Part shown: positions 1 through 23,086 of the stretch, piece by piece
How the letters are laid out: every line of letters starts with the position of its first letter
Numbering within the stretch: the first letter of the stretch is position 1
NCBI GenBank assembly: GCA_907165065.1
Contig: OU015534.1
Span: forward strand, 10,361,686 to 10,425,685
Source of the DNA: Caprimulgus europaeus
Taxonomy: Eukaryota > Chordata > Aves > Caprimulgiformes > Caprimulgidae
Length of the DNA: 64,000 nt
Direction of reading: 5' to 3'
Notes under the pieces: model-generated
Databases searched by the model: none
Seen by the model: only the letters and a program-made list of their open reading frames with translations
What the model was told of the DNA's origin: nothing
Position numbers and translations under genes: made by a program

Positions 1-10816
<10,816 letters not shown>

Positions 10817-13015
10817 CCAGCGTGGTGGTTGGGCCAGGAGGGATGGAGCAGCAGGATGGTGCAGAGGGATGGAGCAGCAGGATGGTGCAGCAGCCACCTT
10901 GCAAGACTGAGCAGCGAGAGGAAGGGATGGGCAGAGTTGGCACCATGAGCAAAGCCCTCCTTGACCCGGTTTTGCCATCATCTATGGACCCTGCCGGGGT
11001 GGGTGGCATTGCCCCTTCTCCCAGGCTTGTCAGTCCTGCCCTGATGTTTGCCCATGGGTTTGTGACCTCCCTTTCTTCCCTGTGAATAGCAAAAAAAAAG
11101 TAAATGCAAAATACATTCAACAAAAAAAATCTTGCAAGAGAAATGAGACAGAGAGGAGACGGGCTGTCCTTTGGCGTGTGGCTGTTCTGGGGATGGGGTG
11201 GAGAAAAGGGTGAAGGAGATGAGGAGGCTGTGTGAGAAATGAGGGTGCCTGTGTTTCCAGGGCCAAACCCAGGACACAGCAGGGATCTGGGGCTGCAGCT
11301 GGGGGCTGCAGAAGGACACTGGACAGTCATCAGGGGCCAGATCCAGCTCAGTATGTCGATCACCTGCCTGGGACATCCCTCCTCCCCTTAGTTTTGCAGC
11401 TCCAGCTCACAGCCTATTTCACTGGGTGCATCCTGCAGCTGTGGGGCAGAGGGGTGACAGTCCCAGGACCAGCTTTGGGCCACCACCTTCCTGCCACCAC
11501 CAGCAGAGCATCCTCTGAGTGGGAGCAGTTCTGTCAGGACCCAACAAACCCCCATTCTCCAAGGAAAGTGACTGGCGGGGAGGGCAGGGACCCCAGCTCC
11601 TCATGGGGTAAAATAGCCCCTGTCTGGTTGCATCCCTTGGACTCATCCCAGCATGCCCATCCCCCTTGTCACCCCTAAACTAGCTGCCATCACGAGGGGT
11701 GCTGGCTCTGCGCTGGGGTCAGCCACACGTGCATGCACTGATGGAGGGGGGAGGCCTCCCTCATCTCCCTCGGTGCTTTTCTCTTCCGTGCTAGGGCACA
11801 GCCACCCCAAACTGCCCTCTTCTCTCCCTGCCACTTCTCTCTGCACAAAGGCACCCTTTCCCCTTGCTAATTCTAGGCAGATCCCCGCTCTCCCGTTTTT
11901 AAGGGGCTCAGGGGAAGCCAGCAGCAACCAAGGTGGGGGGTGAGCTCCCAGACCAAGTGGGAGAAGGAGCATCCTGATGCTTTCATTGGTATTTTAAGGT
12001 CAGCTTTTGTTTCACTCAGGGTTTTAAACCAGGACCAGTCATAGAGCTGAGGCACTGGGACCAAGCTCAGTCCTCGGTCCTGGTGCCTCTTCCTGATGAA
12101 GATTCCTTTGGTCTCCACACCTTTCCTGAACTTAAAAACCAGACTATACTGATGGCCCAGAGACCTGCTCCCAGGAAAAGCGAGTAGTTGGGACCTGGGG
12201 CTCCACATTCAGGAAAACCAGCCCTGCCTTTCCCAGCCTGAGGTACCCAGTGCACCCCTAAGAGCAGGAGCCAGAGCATCATTTTCCCCCTCTGAAAGCG
12301 GTTAGGGAAAATGGATATGGTTTCAATCTCCTGCTCTGATGGCTTTTAAGGAGAGCCATTACCAGCGGTGCCACGCTGGGGCTTTGTCAGCTTTGCAGCA
12401 AACACGGACAGTAGCAACAGTAGCAACAGTAGTGACAGTACCACAAACCTTTCCCCAGTAATTAACCATTCCCAGTCAGATACGTCACCACTGCCACCAT
12501 CATTTTTCTTCCATTTTTTTGGCCCTGGGTTTGTAGTGTGGCTGCTCTGGCAGCTTCCAGCCAGCTCCTGCGCTGGGGCTGTTGAGGGGAACTGGGCAGT
12601 GATGCCACAGCAGCGCAGGGAGATGCTGAGGGGTGATCCTGGGTCTGTTGGTCCTTGGGAGTGGGGCTGCAGAGTGGCTGTGGGCTGGGGAAACTGGGAA
12701 GGACCAGATTCCTGGGGGACAGGTGATTGTACGGAGGCAGAGGGCCTGGTTTCCTTGCTCCCCTGCCCTTTCAACATCTAGAGGCTGGGCACTGGTGTCA
12801 CCCAGGTCCCCCTGGCTACCACTGCAGAGGGATGGTGAGACCACGTGTCCAGCACAGACGCTGCTCTCAAAGGGACCGGTCCCTTCCGTGGGGAAATGCC
12901 ACTCACTGGGCACAACTGATTCTCCTGCGGCTGCAGGCAACAGCTCCAGCAGTTCTTCTGCATTGGGGACCCATCACCCACCAGCTGCTGGAAATAAAGT
13001 GGGGGCTTCCCTGAG
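10817..13015 (+). other. Probable 3' UTR of the membrane-protein gene
   Basis: The stop codon TGA is at 10814-10816. The first canonical AATAAA downstream on the plus strand that I see is at 12993-12998, giving a UTR of about 2.2 kb. No coding exon is supported in between. The extent is inferred; an earlier non-canonical poly(A) signal near the A-rich stretch at 11090-11130 is possible. Confidence 0.35.
12993..12998 (+). terminator. Candidate polyadenylation signal AATAAA
   Basis: A canonical hexamer in the sense orientation of the membrane-protein gene, about 2.2 kb after its stop codon. Confidence 0.35.
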
Positions 13016-16000
13016 GATGAGGGCAGCCACCTCTGCTCTAGAAGAGTTCTTGCTCCTTTCCCAAGACAACTTGGTTCCCACATGCTCTGGTTTGACCATG
13101 GGGAGCTGTTTCTGCACCAAGCAGCAGCTTGCTCCCAGGGCCAGCGTGGCTGTCACCCACCCCAGGCCACTGTTCTCCAGGTAGAAGGAGAAGGAAGGAG
13201 TCAAGCTCCCTCCTGTGGCCACCACCTACACCAGGTCCCATCGAGCTGCTCAAGACTGGGAACAGGCTGGCGAGCAATTGTCCTCCACCCACTCCCCTCC
13301 GCAGCCTCCTGGAGCCAGGACCCCCCCTTTGAGGCCCCTCTTTTGCAGGGATGCAAGGAGAGATCCTGGTGCTGTGTCCAGCCCCGAACTGACCCAGCCC
13401 TCGGGTAACATTACAGTGCTGTGCGCTTAGGGGGAACCAGTGACCGTCTCCGTGAGCCACTGGGTCACACCTGGTCAACACCGGGAACGAGGACAGTACC
13501 AGAGATGTGCAGGACCCCGTGGCTGCAGCTACTTTCTCTACTGACCCCACTGGAACCTGCCACATGCCAGTGGAAAACCACAGAGGACAGCAGTTTCCCA
13601 GGCCACCTTCCTTTGCATTCCCCCAACCCTGGTGTCAGTGCCATCATCTGGTGTCTGCCTTCCTCCTCTTCCATCTAATCTGGGGAGAGGAGAGCTGTTT
13701 GGGGGCTGGTACAAATGGGGAAGCAATCTCCTCTTCTCACTCACCAAGACCCCCACTCCAGGCTGGACTGTCGACCCCAGCCCTTTCCTTGTCCCCTCCC
13801 TGCTCCAAGCAGGGGACAAGAGTCTGGCCATCCAACAGGGGATGAAAGTCCATGGGAAGAGGCACCTGGGGCTGCTTTACCCAGGGAAGGTTTTGGGGGA
13901 TGCTGAGAGGGAAGGGGGCTGATGAGGGTGCCAGGCTGCTCTGACTGCTCCAGTCTCTGCACCTCTTCAGTGCAGGAGTTTGCTCTTCAAGTTCCTCTTT
14001 CCTCCCCTAAGCACCTTAGGGAGCAGGGATGAGAGATAGCGCTGCTTTTTGTAGCAACTGTAACTCCCCCTGCTCACACCACCTGCACCCTCCTGCCCTG
14101 ATACCCAGGGCTGAGCTTTGAAATGGGGGCAGCAGCCCAAAAACTGCCTCAAACCCCTTCTGTTCCCAGCATTGCCTCTCTCCCAGGGCACAGATCCTGG
14201 CTGGAGCTGGTTCTGGGCTTGAAATCCCTTTGCAGAAGGCATTGGAGGGCCACGACTATTGCAACCCAGTCCCAGTTGCATCACTCTGCTGGAGATGGAT
14301 GGACAGACAGACATACAGAAAACACCACCCAGGGAGAAAAGGAAAGGAAAGGAAAGGAAAGGAAAGGAAAGGAAAGGAAAGGAAAGGAAAGGAAAGGAAA
14401 GGAAAGGAAAGGAAAGGAAAGGAAAGGAAAGGAAAGGAAAGGAAAGGAAAGGAAAGGAAAGGAAAGGAAAGGAAAGGAAAGGAAAGGAAAGGAAAGGAAA
14501 GGAAAGGAAAGGAAAGGAAAGGAAAGGAAAGGAAAGGAAAGGAAAGGAAAAGCTGTGCCACCGCTCCCTTTCAGCACTCAGTGTCCCCAAGCCCGTCCTC
14601 ATCACCCACCCATGCTCAGGTGCCCACAAGGCTTGGAGCAGTCACACTTGTTTTTCACTCCCACAAAGCATTGGGAAGCTCTAAAGCTGGAGGATTAGTC
14701 TCCAAAGCAAAGGCCTGGCCCATTTCCAGCCTGGGCAGGGAACACCCCGGGAGAACTTTCCCAAAGGCTCAGCTTGCTCCTGGCTCACGCTCCAGCTTTG
14801 TCCCCCAAGGGCTGGGGTGGCCTAGGGGACACCCCTCCACTGCCACTGGTGTCACTGGGTCACTTTATCACACCCCTCTGGCTGAAAACTTTCTCTCAAG
14901 GGGCTTGATTTTCAGGTAGATCACCCTGCAAACAGCCCTCGGCTCAAGGGAACCAGAGGGCAGGATGCCACCAGCCCCAGGTTAGACTTGCTTCATCTGG
15001 ACCTTTTCTTCTCTTTTCATCTCAGCAGTGGGTGTCCAAGGCAAGCCTCAAGACGAGCTGGTGCTTGTGCACAGCCCAATGAGTGCATTTTAGAGCAGCC
15101 CCAATGCACAGTTTTCCTCCCAGCACCTGAGCAATGCACAGGGAATGATACAAAGGACAAGAAGGAGCATCCCTGTGCCAGCCCCAAGCAGAGTAGGGGT
15201 GCCAGGATCTGGCCCCACAGGCTGCACTTGCACCCACACATCCCCTGTGGTGGGGCTGCCAGACCAAAGGCCACAGTGGTCGGCAGAGGGGCTGGATGCC
15301 ACCTCCCCTTGGACCCTGGGGACCATGTTCTTGCCTCCCCTGGAAAAGGTTATTTTCACGCTGCCTCCCCACAGGGACTAACATAAATTGTTTAAATGGC
15401 TGCAGGACTCAGGGGACAGGCCCTTTTGGAGCCAAGCTGCATGAAGGGAGGCGAAAGCCCAGGGGACTTTTTAATAACTAAGCAAGGGGAGCTATTAAAG
15501 TGTTTTACTGCCTTGTTAAAACAGTCTAATCTCTGTGTATATCTTTTAAAAAAAAATTGGCTTGCTGGTGTTTTTATTGTAACAGAGGTGGGTGTTTTCT
15601 GGCATTGGCTGGGATCTCGCCTGCTTTAGCTGCTTGTTTTCTTACCTGATACCGGCACTGAACAGCCCAAGAGCACTCCAAGGGCAGCCACAGGCAGGGC
15701 CAGGCAGCTGCTCCTCCCTGGGCAGTGTGACGAGAGGGGCTGTGGATCTGCTCTGCAGGCTGTTTCCCACCCATGGGTGCTCTGCACCCCATTGTTGCAC
15801 CCACCTGTCAGCAAGACTGAGATCCCTGGGGCGTTTCCCCAGGGTGGGTTTAGGACACGCTTGCTCTGCATGTACCTGGGCAAAACCTAGAGGTGGTTGA
15901 CCCCTTGTCCAGGCAGCACAGAGACAGGGCAGGGGATGGCTGGAAAACTGTGAGATCTCATCCACCCTCCAGCTCCAAGGGCTGGGATCTGAGGGATACC

Positions 16001-16930
16001 CAGATCTGGGGGCTATGGGCAACTGTAAGCTAGGCTGAAGAGTCCATGTCCAGGGGAGCCCCAGCAAAGGCTCATCTGCAGATACAGAGCTGTCCAACCA
16101 CAGAGGTCTAGGTTTGGAAGAGGAAGGGGTTGGGCATTTTGTTTCCAAAATTTTCTTCATTTTATTTTATTATCTTACCTCAGCCCAACAAAAAATGGGG
16201 AAATCCTGCCCAGTCCTGCTGGCTCCAGCATCCACCTCTCCATCTGCAAAAGCTCACAGATTCCAAGCCAGGAGCTGGATCGGATGCTGAGGCCGGGATG
16301 GCAGGGCTGGATAAGCCGCTTGCGTTTGCTTTGGAAAGCCTGATGTTTGCATGAGCACCGGCTCCAGTGGTTTTAAAGGGACCCACCCAGGAGCAAATCC
16401 CAACAGCCTGAAATCAGAGTTGTGGCTGCTCCCACCCTGGGCTGGGCTAGAGAAGTCTCTGCCCTACACCCAGACTCCTCAGGCACGTCCTGGGTGGAGG
16501 AGGCAGAACGAGGGAAGCAAATGGAGACCCCAGCATGGCTAGCAGGACCGGCAAACACATCCAAGCAAGATCTCCCCTTGAAATTTGGGGCAGAAAGGGT
16601 GAAGCTGCCATCCATAGTTAGAGATGACATTCATCTGAGTTCAATATGCCCCATCTCCCAGACATCCAGTCTCACCAGCATCCTCGCTCCTGGCAGACAT
16701 GCTCTGGTACCCAGCTGCTTCAAAAAGTGTGATTTTAGGCATCATCACCCTGGTGTGAGAAGGGGCATATTCCTGGACACGTGGTCTGTGCCTGTTTCAG
16801 GACAGGGGGCTAAACCTGCCCTGCCTGCAGAGTTGCCAGCAGCTCTGGGGCATTTCAGACCAGAGCCTCTCCCCTTCCCCTAGAAACCCCTGTAAGCTCA
16901 GCAAAGCACTGACAGCATGGCCTGTGAGAA
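13016..16930. other. Intergenic region with pentamer satellite
   Basis: Lies between the convergent membrane-protein gene and LURAP1. It holds the AAAGG array at 14.3-14.55 kb and an AT-rich island at 15.37-15.58 kb. No exon with convincing splice signals or family similarity was seen on either strand. Confidence 0.55.
14336..14551. repeat. (AAAGG)n pentamer microsatellite, about 42 uninterrupted copies
   Basis: From 14341 to 14550 the GGAAA unit repeats 42 times without a single mismatch, about 210 bp of pure homopurine strand. The array is open in all frames because the pentamer contains no stop, which creates spurious KGKER/FLSFP open frames. Perfect identity of copies suggests recent expansion and length polymorphism. 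Confidence 0.98.
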
Positions 16931-16934
16931 GCAC

Positions 16935-16940
16935 TACCAT
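16935..16940 (-). terminator. Candidate polyadenylation signal for LURAP1
   Basis: TTTATT on the plus strand reads AATAAA on the minus strand, about 1.95 kb downstream of the LURAP1 stop codon. The assignment is by position and strand only. Confidence 0.35.
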
Positions 16941-18881
16941 TTATTAAGCCAGTTATTTTTTGTCAAGAATTATTTTAACAGCACTGGAGGACTTACCCCA
17001 TCTCCCCCCGGGACCCTCAGCTGATTCATTGCATGCAGGGCTAGAAGGAAAGCGGGGGACAGCCAGCCTTGGGGGACATAGTGGCTCGGTAGCAGTGATG
17101 GAGCCACACAGGGAGCCATGAGCTGCTCACAGGTGATGGCCAGCCAAGCATGGCTGCTCTGGGGCAGGCAGATGGGATGCTCATGTTGGGCAACCCAGTC
17201 CCATTTTGCTGGGATTCCCCCAAGTCCTTGGCAGGTGCCATCTCCAGGAATCCTGGACATTGTCCTGCTCTCCATGTCCACACAGGGAAGCCCTGAGGAC
17301 CTGCAGGGGAAGGGAGGGTGGTTGGGCGTCTTGGCACAGAGGGTAGTTTCCACGGAAGGTGCTGCTTCAGAGACACAAAGCTGAACCTATCGTGCACCCA
17401 GCCACCCTCCTAACCACAGTCAGCTCACATCTCGAAATAGTCACAGCCAGGTCTTCCCTCTCTCTTGGATTCCGGTTGACTTCAGGAGACATTGTCCCCG
17501 CTCCCACCACCCCAGCAAAGAAAGAGCCAGGCTGTGACCTATGCAAAAGCAAAAGCAAAGCTGTCACAGTGCTTGGCCAGGGACAGATGCACCTGTGAAG
17601 CCAGGACCCTCCAGGCTTGTCCACATACATGGAAGAGCCCCTCTCCTTGAAGGGGATGCCCAGGTCCTTCCCTGCATCATCTGGTGAAGGGAGCAGGTCC
17701 TGCCCAGGCTTGCAGACAGCTCCAGCTGCAAGCCATGCTCTACCAGCCAGCGAGGGGTATGCTGAGGCATGGTGGATGGACAGAAAAAGGCACAGGCAGA
17801 AGCCAAGGCTTAAAGGACAGAAAAGGTGTCTCCAGGGCAGGGTCGCTGCAAATCCATCCCAGCAGAGGAGTCTCACACTTCTGGTTGCTGGTAGGAAGCA
17901 GAAATCTGGCATCATTCATCACACAGAGGGAGCATCCAGGCCATGAACCCCATCACGCTGCATCAGGGGAAAGCACAAGCTTTTTGGAGTCTGAGCCCCA
18001 CAGCTCTACCAGGCTGCCTGTATACTGCCACGTCCTGGGGTTTCTGAAGGACCTGGTCCTCAGATGGGAGACAGTCCAGAAACACACTGGGAGAACTGGA
18101 TCTCCATCTTCCCACCCAGAGCTTTGCCCTTCTCATGTAATCACATGGGGAAGGGAAGTCTGCACCATCATCCTTCCTCCACAGGGCACAGATGAAGGCT
18201 CCCCAGCCCAACAGGAGCAGTTACGGTGACAGCCCTAATCATGCTTCAGATCAGCTCCACAGAGGTGTTTGAACCAGGCAGGGCTTCACCCGCTGGGAAG
18301 GGGGTTTTAGCATCCACCATGTGGCCAGGTGCCCCAGGTCAACTCTACCCTGGATGAACACTGGCCTTGAAGATGATGATGAAAATGAGCACATCCAACA
18401 GGGATGCCCTGCTGATGGTCCTGCCTCACAGCTTGCATCAAGCATGCTGGTGCCAGTGAGCTGTGAATGTGTATAAGCATCTCCTGTCCTCTCTGGATAA
18501 CCAGCCTGGGCAAAGGGTCCCCAGTTTTTGCAGACAGGAGGCTGAGGATTAGAAGGGAGAGGTCCCAGGAGCCCCATTGTCCCAGGTTTCCTCACCAACC
18601 CTTCCCTGCCACCAACATCAAGGACAACAGAGGAGCGACCAGCCACCTGCACACGACACCTCAGAGCAAAGAATTAAATTTATGGGGATCCACCTCATCC
18701 CGTCTCTTCCAGAAATTCACCACAGGGCAGGCACCCCATCCTGACAGGGGGGTCGGAGGAACAGTGCAACACCACCAAGCCAGCCTGTCCCCCACCCCAG
18801 CCACCCCAACTCTCCCAAGCAGAGACAAGTGAAGCAGAGCAGGCAGTTGGGAGAGCTGGATTGGGAAGGCGAAGCCACAGG
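16941..18881 (-). other. LURAP1: Probable LURAP1 3' UTR
   Basis: Non-coding sequence between the LURAP1 stop codon and the first clear AATAAA on the same strand. No coding exon is supported. The exact 3' end is inferred. Confidence 0.35.
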
Positions 18882-21800
18882 CTACAAGAACGTCACGTCA
18901 TCCTGAGACTGGAGCCAGCGCCAGTGGGCATCGTACTCCAGGTGCAGTTTGCTTTTGAGTTTGCAGTTCTCGAAGTCAGCCTCAGCTTTCCAAGCCTTCC
19001 CACCTGGGCTCCCCTTCCCCAGCCTCTCCTCTGCCCCCGACAGCAATTTGGTGTCTCTGCCTGGTGCCTCCAGAGAGGAGGGCTGCTGGCCCAAATACCC
19101 ATTGGCCACCTGGGGCTCCTTTGCAAACCGGTGATCCTGGGGCAGCCCAGGTGGGGAGAGGTCCACGTGGGGCCACTCGTGCTCCGCTTTGCCCTTCTCT
19201 TGCTTTGCAAGACCCCTCTCGTGGTCGATCCTGACCCAATCCTGCTCTGCCCTGACCAGGGCTCTGCCTGGCGCAGATGCGGCAGCGTTTTCGGCAGCGT
19301 TTTGGGAATACTCATCCATGTCATCAGCCAACGTGTCCAGGTAGCTACCAACGGAGATGCTGTCCAGCCTGTCATTGGGGTCCTGCAGGCTGTCCCAGCT
19401 GCCCCGCCGCGAGGCCGCCTGGCTCTCCACCAGGCTGTACTGGCTGCTGGCCAGGCTGCTGCAGCGGCTGGTCAGCGTGCTCCTCTCCTCCAGCAGCCAC
19501 TTCACTGCCTCGATGCCCTCATTGACCACCACCAGCTGCTGCAGGATCTTCACGTCGACCGCTCGCAGATAAGCCTGGCAGGGAGACACAGAGCACAGAG
19601 GTTTTTTGGGTGAACGAGGTGACTCTGGTGGCCAAGGGACCCGAGTCCCAGCACAACCAGGCAAAGGTGTCACCATGGGGGCTGCAGGTCTACCAAGCTG
19701 CTTGATGAAAAGCATGGCATGGGGGAATACTCTGCAGGGAACCATCCCAGGGGACCCTGTCCAAGACATGGGGACATGAACATTGGGGACCAATCACTTA
19801 TGGCACCCACCAGTCACCAACCCACTTGGGGAAATAAATCCAGGGCACTTCTGTCACTGCCTCCTCTGGTGACAGAAGTAAGCAAGGAACTGGAGGCACT
19901 GGGTGCAGATCTGGGCCCAGAGCACCCCCCAGGCCCTGGGAGGAAGGCAGGAGGGACCTGGCAGGAATGTGTCAGGACATTGCTCACATCTGGCTGGACC
20001 GTCAGCACCTCCCCAGACTGTTTTGGCCAGGTGCCTTCATGCATTTACTTTCTGCCTCCTGGGGTCTGATCCAAGCCTGGTGACAGTGTGACACAGCAGG
20101 ACTTGGAGCCTGAGACCCAAATCACTCCCAAAACAGAGGAGGATGGTGGGATGCACAGGGATTGTGGATCACACCGCTTGCCTCACCAACTCCTGTCCCT
20201 CCGAGCTGGAGGAAGCTCTTTGCAAAGCTTCAGTCGCTGCAGAAACATCTGTTTTTCTAATGGAAAGCCCCGCGTGCCAAGACATTCCTGTCTGTGCGAT
20301 ACTGGCCGCCGAAAGCCACTGGATTTCCCCTGCATGGAACGCAAATATTTTGCCAGGAAAGGGAAAAAGGCAGCAGCAGTAGGGAGAGGGAGAGAAAGCC
20401 ATTGCAGGACAGGTACAGGCAGCCTGGGAGCTGCAGATGCCCATGGACTTGTTCACAAGCACACCCCATCCCCAGCTGTGATGGAAATCCACAGGGTCCC
20501 CCGGGATCATTTCTAAGCACAGCGCCTGGTCCCAGCATCCGGTGCCTTCGGAGTCACCCACCCGCCCACGGGTGACCCCCATCTCCAGTCCCACAGCGAG
20601 TGCAGCAACAAAAGCATCCCAGGAAGGAGCCTGGGAAAACTCAAGCCAGGGTTTGGCAGTGACATCTCTCAGTCCAGAGGACACAAAAAACAGGGGCAAA
20701 GATTTGTAGAGACCCGACACCAACCCCCATCCCCTCCTCATGCTCCTCAAGCTGGATTTAAATAAAACATAGCAGCGATGTGCCTGGACTGGGGCAGGAG
20801 CCAGCTTCGAAGTGCAGAAACTTCCTTTCTAGGCAAGTTATTTCAAAAACTGCCTACAATGGGCTTTTCTGCACGCACTGGTAAAGCATCTGGCCTTGGC
20901 AAGGGAAAGATGCGGGAGGAGGAAGGCTGGGAACCCCTGATGGAGGGCTTCCTCCTCTTTCTCTGCCTCATGCAGCTGTGGCTGTCAGAGATGCCCAGGG
21001 AGCCACCACAAGAGCAGAGGAAATGCTCCCCACTTTCTGTACCATCTGCTGGAAAGAGTCGGCCATCAATTTGCTGCTGCTTCAGCTCAATCTGATTCCC
21101 CCCACTGCACCCCAAGAAACGCCCTCTCCAGCAAGGCAAGGTGATCACGGGAGATCTCAGTCCAGCTGTTCTCTGTATGCCTCCAGATGTGGTGATGGGT
21201 ACACCGCATGGCCATCCCAAAGCCTATACAGTGCTCCCTGGCATCTGGACCTGGGGTGGCAGCAGCATCCGGAGGAGAGGAAGGTGACCGGAGTCCTGAG
21301 TGTGTGGCAGGAGTGCAGGAGCCCCACCTGGATGTCTGCTCTAGCATGTGACACCCTGCACTGCTCTGTGCCTCAGTTTCCCCATGCACATCCTGCAATG
21401 CTGTTCTCCCCCACATCCACCAACGTCTCTCCCTCTTTCAAAGGGAACTCCACGGCCCAGCAGAGCTGGCGGGACGATCACACTCCTCCCCATGCTCTCT
21501 AGGGGCTGGCAGAGGCAGGAAGAGCACCCACCCCGGGGGGACGTGGTCCCTCTCCCCTCCCCAGTACGTGAGAAGCCCACAGGCACCATCTCCTTTCCAG
21601 AGATCCATCCCCAGGGATAAAACATCCTCCTCAGACCGAGAGGTGAGAGGGGGAATTTGCTGGTTTCTCCTCCCACCACCCCTCCCAGGCCAGCTTCTCC
21701 TCTGAGCACTGGGTTTGCTGGTCTCTGCTGCTGGGAAGGGAAGGAATTTCGGTTCCTGTTCAGGGGGAGATGAGGGGAGCCCCGTGCTGGGTTTTGGGCA

Positions 21801-23086
21801 CCTGGGTGCCATTCCCAGCTGCTGACCTGGGTGTGAGGTGCCTCTGCTTCTCCACGGGCCGGTGAGAAGAGCCCGGGCAGAGAAAGGAAAAGCCTTTCTG
21901 AGCCGAGGTTAATAAGGCGCAGCCAAAGCCAGGCCTTGAAGACCGTGGGGTGACCCTGCCTGCATCCGGGCAGGGCAAACACCACGGCTGCTTCCTCTGA
22001 GCACCCCAGGGCCCGCAGCCCTTTCTCCTGGGGTCAGGGTGCAGCCTGGAAGCCGGCACGGAGGGAGGGTGAAAGCTTTTACACCTGTGGGGAACATGGA
22101 ACCGGGCAGAGCATGGGCGTGGAGGGCTCAGGCTGGGGGGTTCCCAGGTCTCCCCCCCAGGGCGCGGGCAGGGATGCGGACGGATTTACCCTGTTTCCCT
22201 ATGGAAACGCTGCCCATTCCCGGCTGCTCGGCTTGTGTGTGGGTGCGTGGGAGGGTCCCTTCCCCCCGCAGCTCTCGGACCCATTGCCCAATCTCGCCAC
22301 GTTTCCCGGAGGCGCAGGCACGCCGGTATTTGCTCTCTCCGTGAAAAGAGGGAGGTGAGAAAGCTGCCACCGGCACTCCCACGGTCCCCGGGAAAGGCTG
22401 ACACCCAAGGGAGCCCAACCCTTTACTAGTCACTGGAGAAGCCCCAGCAGGAAGCGAACCGCGGGAAAGCTGCCGACGATGCCTGTGCCTTGTCACTCCG
22501 GGGGTGACACCCGTGGCGGGAGGTGGGGGGGCGCGGAGGGCTGGACCTGCCACCGTGCCCTTGGTGAAGGTCCCTGCCCTGAATCCCGATCCCCGGGACG
22601 CGCCGGTCCCGCCGGAGCGAGGGACTGGGGGGTGCGTGGGGCAGGACGGAGGTGGGCAGAGGGGTCCGTGGGACCGCGGGAGTGGGATGCTGCGGGGGCC
22701 GGGAGATGGGGTATGACCTGGGGGCTGTTAACGCGAACAGGGGAGAGCAAGATGGGGAGGGGGGTGCTCCAAAATGCGGGCAGAGCACAGGGCACTGTTA
22801 GGGGCTGTTACCGGGGGGCGGCAGGCAGTTACGCCGGTACGAGGAAGCAGTTACCGGGGAGGGCCGGCAGTGCCCCCGGTGCGGCGGGACTCACCAGCTC
22901 GAGGCGGAGCGCCCGGAGACGGTCGGCGAGCGGCGGGCGAACACCGCGGGCCGGTACCGGGGGTGCTGGCGGTGCGGGGGCGGTCTCGGCCCGCAGCCCC
23001 CGCAGCAACCCGGCGGGCGGCCGCCGTCCCACCTTGCTGGCCAGCTCCCGCAGGTCGGCGGGCAGCGCCTCCCCGCCGCCCTCCAT
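18882..23086 (-). CDS. LURAP1: Leucine-rich adaptor protein 1 (LURAP1/LRAP35a), 294 aa
   Basis: Two coding exons: 23086-22895 (64 codons) and 19574-18882 (230 codons plus stop). The junction is phase 0, with donor CTG|GTGAGT and a TGCCAG acceptor, giving LRLEL-AYLRAVDVK as in the human protein. In mammals LURAP1 activates canonical NF-kB signalling and, as LRAP35a, links MRCK kinase to MYO18A in actomyosin flow. The N-terminus (about 8-35) carries the conserved DLR...KVGR..P.GLLRGLR block. A leucine-rich helical or coiled-coil region spans about 55-96, and a serine-rich patch with RRGSWDSL (120-127) and DSISVGSYLDTLA follows. The C-terminus QSQDDVTFL is conserved. The protein is about 55 residues longer than the human one (239), with the extra sequence between about 150 and 275. 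It is divergent from POMGNT1 across a shared CpG island. Confidence 0.93.
19575..22894 (-). other. LURAP1: LURAP1 intron
   Basis: A single phase-0 intron of 3.3 kb. It contains one MIR-like core at 21369-21395 and grades into the CpG island at its 5' end (about 22.5-22.9 kb). No nested gene is supported. Confidence 0.7.
21369..21395 (-). repeat. MIR-like SINE core fragment
   Basis: TGCCTCAGTTTCCCCATG resembles the reverse complement of the MIR core. Only the core is recognisable. Confidence 0.3.

Noticed and set aside
14123..14919. Several 100-230 residue frames rich in KGKER or FLSFP
   Set aside because: These are translations of the stop-free AAAGG array; they are low complexity and overlap in every frame on both strands.
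18861..19613. 250-residue open frame on the plus strand opposite LURAP1 exon 2
   Set aside because: It is antisense to a well-supported coding exon. GC-rich coding sequence often leaves the opposite strand open, and the translation shows no recognisable domain.
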